From Verrucomicrobiota bacterium (GTDB lineage Bacteria; Verrucomicrobiota; Verrucomicrobiia; Opitutales; Opitutaceae): a stretch of 8,238 bases of DNA. This document shows positions 6,122 to 8,238 of the stretch, piece after piece (the first letter of the stretch is position 1; each line of letters begins with the position of its first letter). Both the position numbers and the translations under genes were made by a program. Location: assembly GCA_030916665.1 (NCBI GenBank), contig JAUPWC010000225.1, positions 1 through 8,238 of the forward strand. The letters are read 5' to 3'. The notes under the pieces are model-generated. The model had not been told where the DNA came from and did no database searches. It worked only from the letters and a program-made list of their open reading frames with translations.

Positions 6122-8238
6122 ATGCCCAACGAAGCCGATACCTGCCGCAAGCACGTCGTGCCCAAATTGCAGGCAGCCGGCTGGGACGCCGATCCTCACA
6201 CCATCGCCGAGCAACGGAGCGTCACCGATGGCCGTATCGTGCCGGTGGGAAAGGGCTTCATCCGCAAACCGCCCAAGCGGGTGGACTACCTGCTCTGTTT
6301 CGAGCGCAACCTGCCGCTCGCCGTCGTCGAGGCCAAGGCCAGCTACAAGACCGCGGGTGACGGTCTCCAGCAGGCGAAGACCTACGCCGAGATGCTCGGC
6401 CTTAAGTTCGCCTACGCCACCAACGGCGCGGAGATCATTGAATTCGACTATTTCACCGGCCGCGAATCCCTCGTCACCGCCTACCCGACGCCGGCCGCGC
6501 TCTGGTCCCGCTACCGCGCCGGCGCGGGGCTGACCGACGATACGGCGGCCGGACAGTTGGCCGCCCCGATGAACCGGGTGCTAAAGAAGGGTGAACGCTA
6601 TTACCAAGAGATCGCCGTCAACCGCACCATTGAGGGCATCGTGACCGGCCGCCGCCGGCAGTTGCTCACCATGGCCACCGGCACCGGCAAGACGGCCGTT
6701 GCCTTCCAGATCTGCTGGAAACTCTGGAGCACCGGGTGGAACCGCTCCGGCGAACCCCGCAAGCCGAAGATTCTCTACCTCGCCGACCGCAACATCTTGG
6801 TGGACGATCCCAAGGACAAGGAGTTCGCCCTCTTCGGCGACGCCCGCTTCAAGATCGAGAACGGCGCGGTCAACCTCGGCCGCGAGATGTATTTCGCCAT
6901 CTACCAGGCGCTCTCCAAGGACGAGCGCCGCCCCGGTCTCTACCGCGAGTATCCGCCCGGATTCTTCGATCTCATCATCGTGGACGAGTGCCACCGCGGC
7001 AGCGCGCGCGACGATTCGAACTGGCGCGAAATCCTCACCTATTTCGAGCCAGCCTTCCAACTTGGCATGACGGCCACGCCGCTCCGACAGGACAACCGCG
7101 ACACCTACCGCTATTTCGGCAACCCGATCTACACCTACAGCCTGCGCCAGGGCATCGAGGACGGCTTTCTTGCGCCCTATCGCGTGCATCGCGTCATCAC
7201 CGAGTGGGACGCCGCCGGCTGGCGGCCCAACCAAGGCGAGCTCGACCGCTTCGGCCGCGCCATCCCCGATGAGGAATACCAGACGCAGGATTTCGAACGG
7301 GCCGTGGCACTGCGCGCCCGCACCGAAGCCATCGCGAAACACCTCACCGACTTCCTCAAACGCACCGACCGCTTCGCCAAAACCATCGTCTTCTGCGTGG
7401 ATCAGGAGCACGCCGACGAGATGCGCCGCGCCCTCAACAACCTCAACGCCGACCTCGTCGCCAAGCATCCCGACTACGTCTGCCGCGTCACGGCCGACGA
7501 GGGCGACATCGGGCGGGGGCACCTGTCGCGCTTTCAGGACGTCGAATCCGTCAGCCCCGTGATCCTGACCTCGTCCCAGCTGCTCACCACGGGCGTGAAC
7601 GCTCCGACCTGCAAGAATGTCGTGCTGGCCCGGGTCATCGGCTCGATGAGTGAGTTCAAGCAGATCATCGGTCGCGGCACCCGGGTGCGCGACGACTACG
7701 GCAAGCTGTGGTTCAACATCGTGGACTACACCGGTTCGGCCACCCGGCTCTTTGCCGACCCGGATTTCGACGGCGATCCGGTGCTGCTCACCGAGGCCGA
7801 GCTGAACGCGCCCTATGTCGAGGTTCCGCCCGACGAGGACCTGATCAACCACGAGCACAGCGACGACGGCGAAATCATTGTTGATCCGATCGAGCCCGGC
7901 CGCCGCAAATTCTACTTCGACGGCGGGCAGGTGGAGATTGCCGCGCATCTGGTCCATGAACTCGACCCCGACGGCAAACAGCTCCGCGTCGTGCGCTACA
8001 CCGACTATGCCGCCGAGAAGGTCCGGCACCTCGTGCCCAGCGCGCCGGAGCTGCGCGCGCAGTGGGCCGACCCGCAGCAGCGGTCCGACATCATCGCCCG
8101 CTTACAGGAACGCGGTATCAGCTTCGAGGCACTGGCCGAGCAGACCCGGCAGCCCGAGGCCGACCCCTTCGACCTGCTCTGCCATCTCGCCTTCAACGCC
8201 CCGCTCCGCACCCGCCGGGAGCGCGCCCAGCAGCTCAA
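6122..8238 (+). CDS. hsdR: Type I restriction-modification system restriction subunit HsdR, EcoEI-like (C-terminus beyond window)
   Basis: This is the motor and nuclease subunit that, with HsdM and HsdS, translocates and cuts DNA lacking the host methylation mark. 705 codons are present without interruption. The N-terminal RecB-like nuclease shows D55, E70-x-K72 and the QxxxY motif (Q85, Y89). The SF2 translocase follows: Walker A ATGTGKT (185-191), DECH (288-291), motif III TAT (317-319), motif V TTGVNAP (489-495) and motif VI QIIGRGTRVR (514-523). From about 595 onward the sequence looks like the EcoEI_R C-terminal domain, ending near DPFDLLCHLAFNAPLRTRRE (681-700). The EcoEI-like subgroup is usually about 780-800 residues, so perhaps 80-100 residues are missing. 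The first in-frame ATG after a stop at 6026-6028 gives the family start (MPNEADTCRK). All catalytic residues are intact, so it looks functional. hsdM and hsdS would be expected downstream, outside the window. Confidence 0.94.
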   Translation, partial: MPNEADTCRKHVVPKLQAAGWDADPHTIAEQRSVTDGRIVPVGKGFIRKPPKRVDYLLCFERNLPLAVVEAKASYKTAGDGLQQAKTYAEMLGLKFAYATNGAEIIEFDYFTGRESLVTAYPTPAALWSRYRAGAGLTDDTAAGQLAAPMNRVLKKGERYYQEIAVNRTIEGIVTGRRRQLLTMATGTGKTAVAFQICWKLWSTGWNRSGEPRKPKILYLADRNILVDDPKDKEFALFGDARFKIENGAVNLGREMYFAIYQALSKDERRPGLYREYPPGFFDLIIVDECHRGSARDDSNWREILTYFEPAFQLGMTATPLRQDNRDTYRYFGNPIYTYSLRQGIEDGFLAPYRVHRVITEWDAAGWRPNQGELDRFGRAIPDEEYQTQDFERAVALRARTEAIAKHLTDFLKRTDRFAKTIVFCVDQEHADEMRRALNNLNADLVAKHPDYVCRVTADEGDIGRGHLSRFQDVESVSPVILTSSQLLTTGVNAPTCKNVVLARVIGSMSEFKQIIGRGTRVRDDYGKLWFNIVDYTGSATRLFADPDFDGDPVLLTEAELNAPYVEVPPDEDLINHEHSDDGEIIVDPIEPGRRKFYFDGGQVEIAAHLVHELDPDGKQLRVVRYTDYAAEKVRHLVPSAPELRAQWADPQQRSDIIARLQERGISFEALAEQTRQPEADPFDLLCHLAFNAPLRTRRERAQQL

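Noticed and set aside
6581..8029. 482-residue open frame on the minus strand across hsdR
   Set aside because: It is exactly antisense to the motif-complete HsdR frame. Its composition (long runs rich in G, A, V, E and D) is what antisense of GC-rich coding DNA gives, and it has no recognisable motif.

Overview
The window is a GC-rich stretch of a bacterial chromosome carrying eight protein-coding genes. It has no recognisable RNA gene, insertion sequence, CRISPR array or prophage gene. Base composition, SD-less gene starts and the general look of the housekeeping proteins suggest Verrucomicrobiota, possibly the Opitutaceae. This is a judgement from sequence character, not a demonstrated placement.

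Left block (1-4493, all on the minus strand). Read in the direction of transcription, it holds an orphan RelE/ParE-fold protein, phosphatidylserine synthase (pssA), the DNA polymerase III sliding clamp (dnaN), a three-TM protein with a conserved-looking soluble domain, a two-TM 100-residue protein, and the N-terminal part of 6-phosphogluconate dehydrogenase (gnd, cut by the left edge). The RelE-like gene and pssA are only 10 bp apart and probably co-transcribed. dnaN is preceded by a 196-bp gap that stands out as AT-rich and contains several DnaA-box-like words and an inverted repeat. It is the best candidate in the window for a control region or an origin. dnaN and the three-TM gene are 35 bp apart, with a GC-rich hairpin between them.

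Right block (4731-8238, plus strand). Across a 237-bp divergent gap lies a threonine ammonia-lyase with a C-terminal ACT domain. After a 164-bp gap containing a perfect 8-bp hairpin with a GAAA tetraloop comes an HsdR-type restriction and translocation subunit of a type I restriction-modification system, of the EcoEI-like subgroup. It is open at the right edge; its methylase and specificity partners, if present, lie outside the window.

The genes do not form one pathway. The left block is core replication, membrane-lipid and pentose-phosphate metabolism, the middle gene is amino-acid metabolism, and the right edge is the start of a defence locus. I see no clearly new system. The points most worth a second look are the orphan RelE-like gene beside pssA, the possible origin or control region upstream of dnaN, and the absence of Shine-Dalgarno motifs at every gene start.
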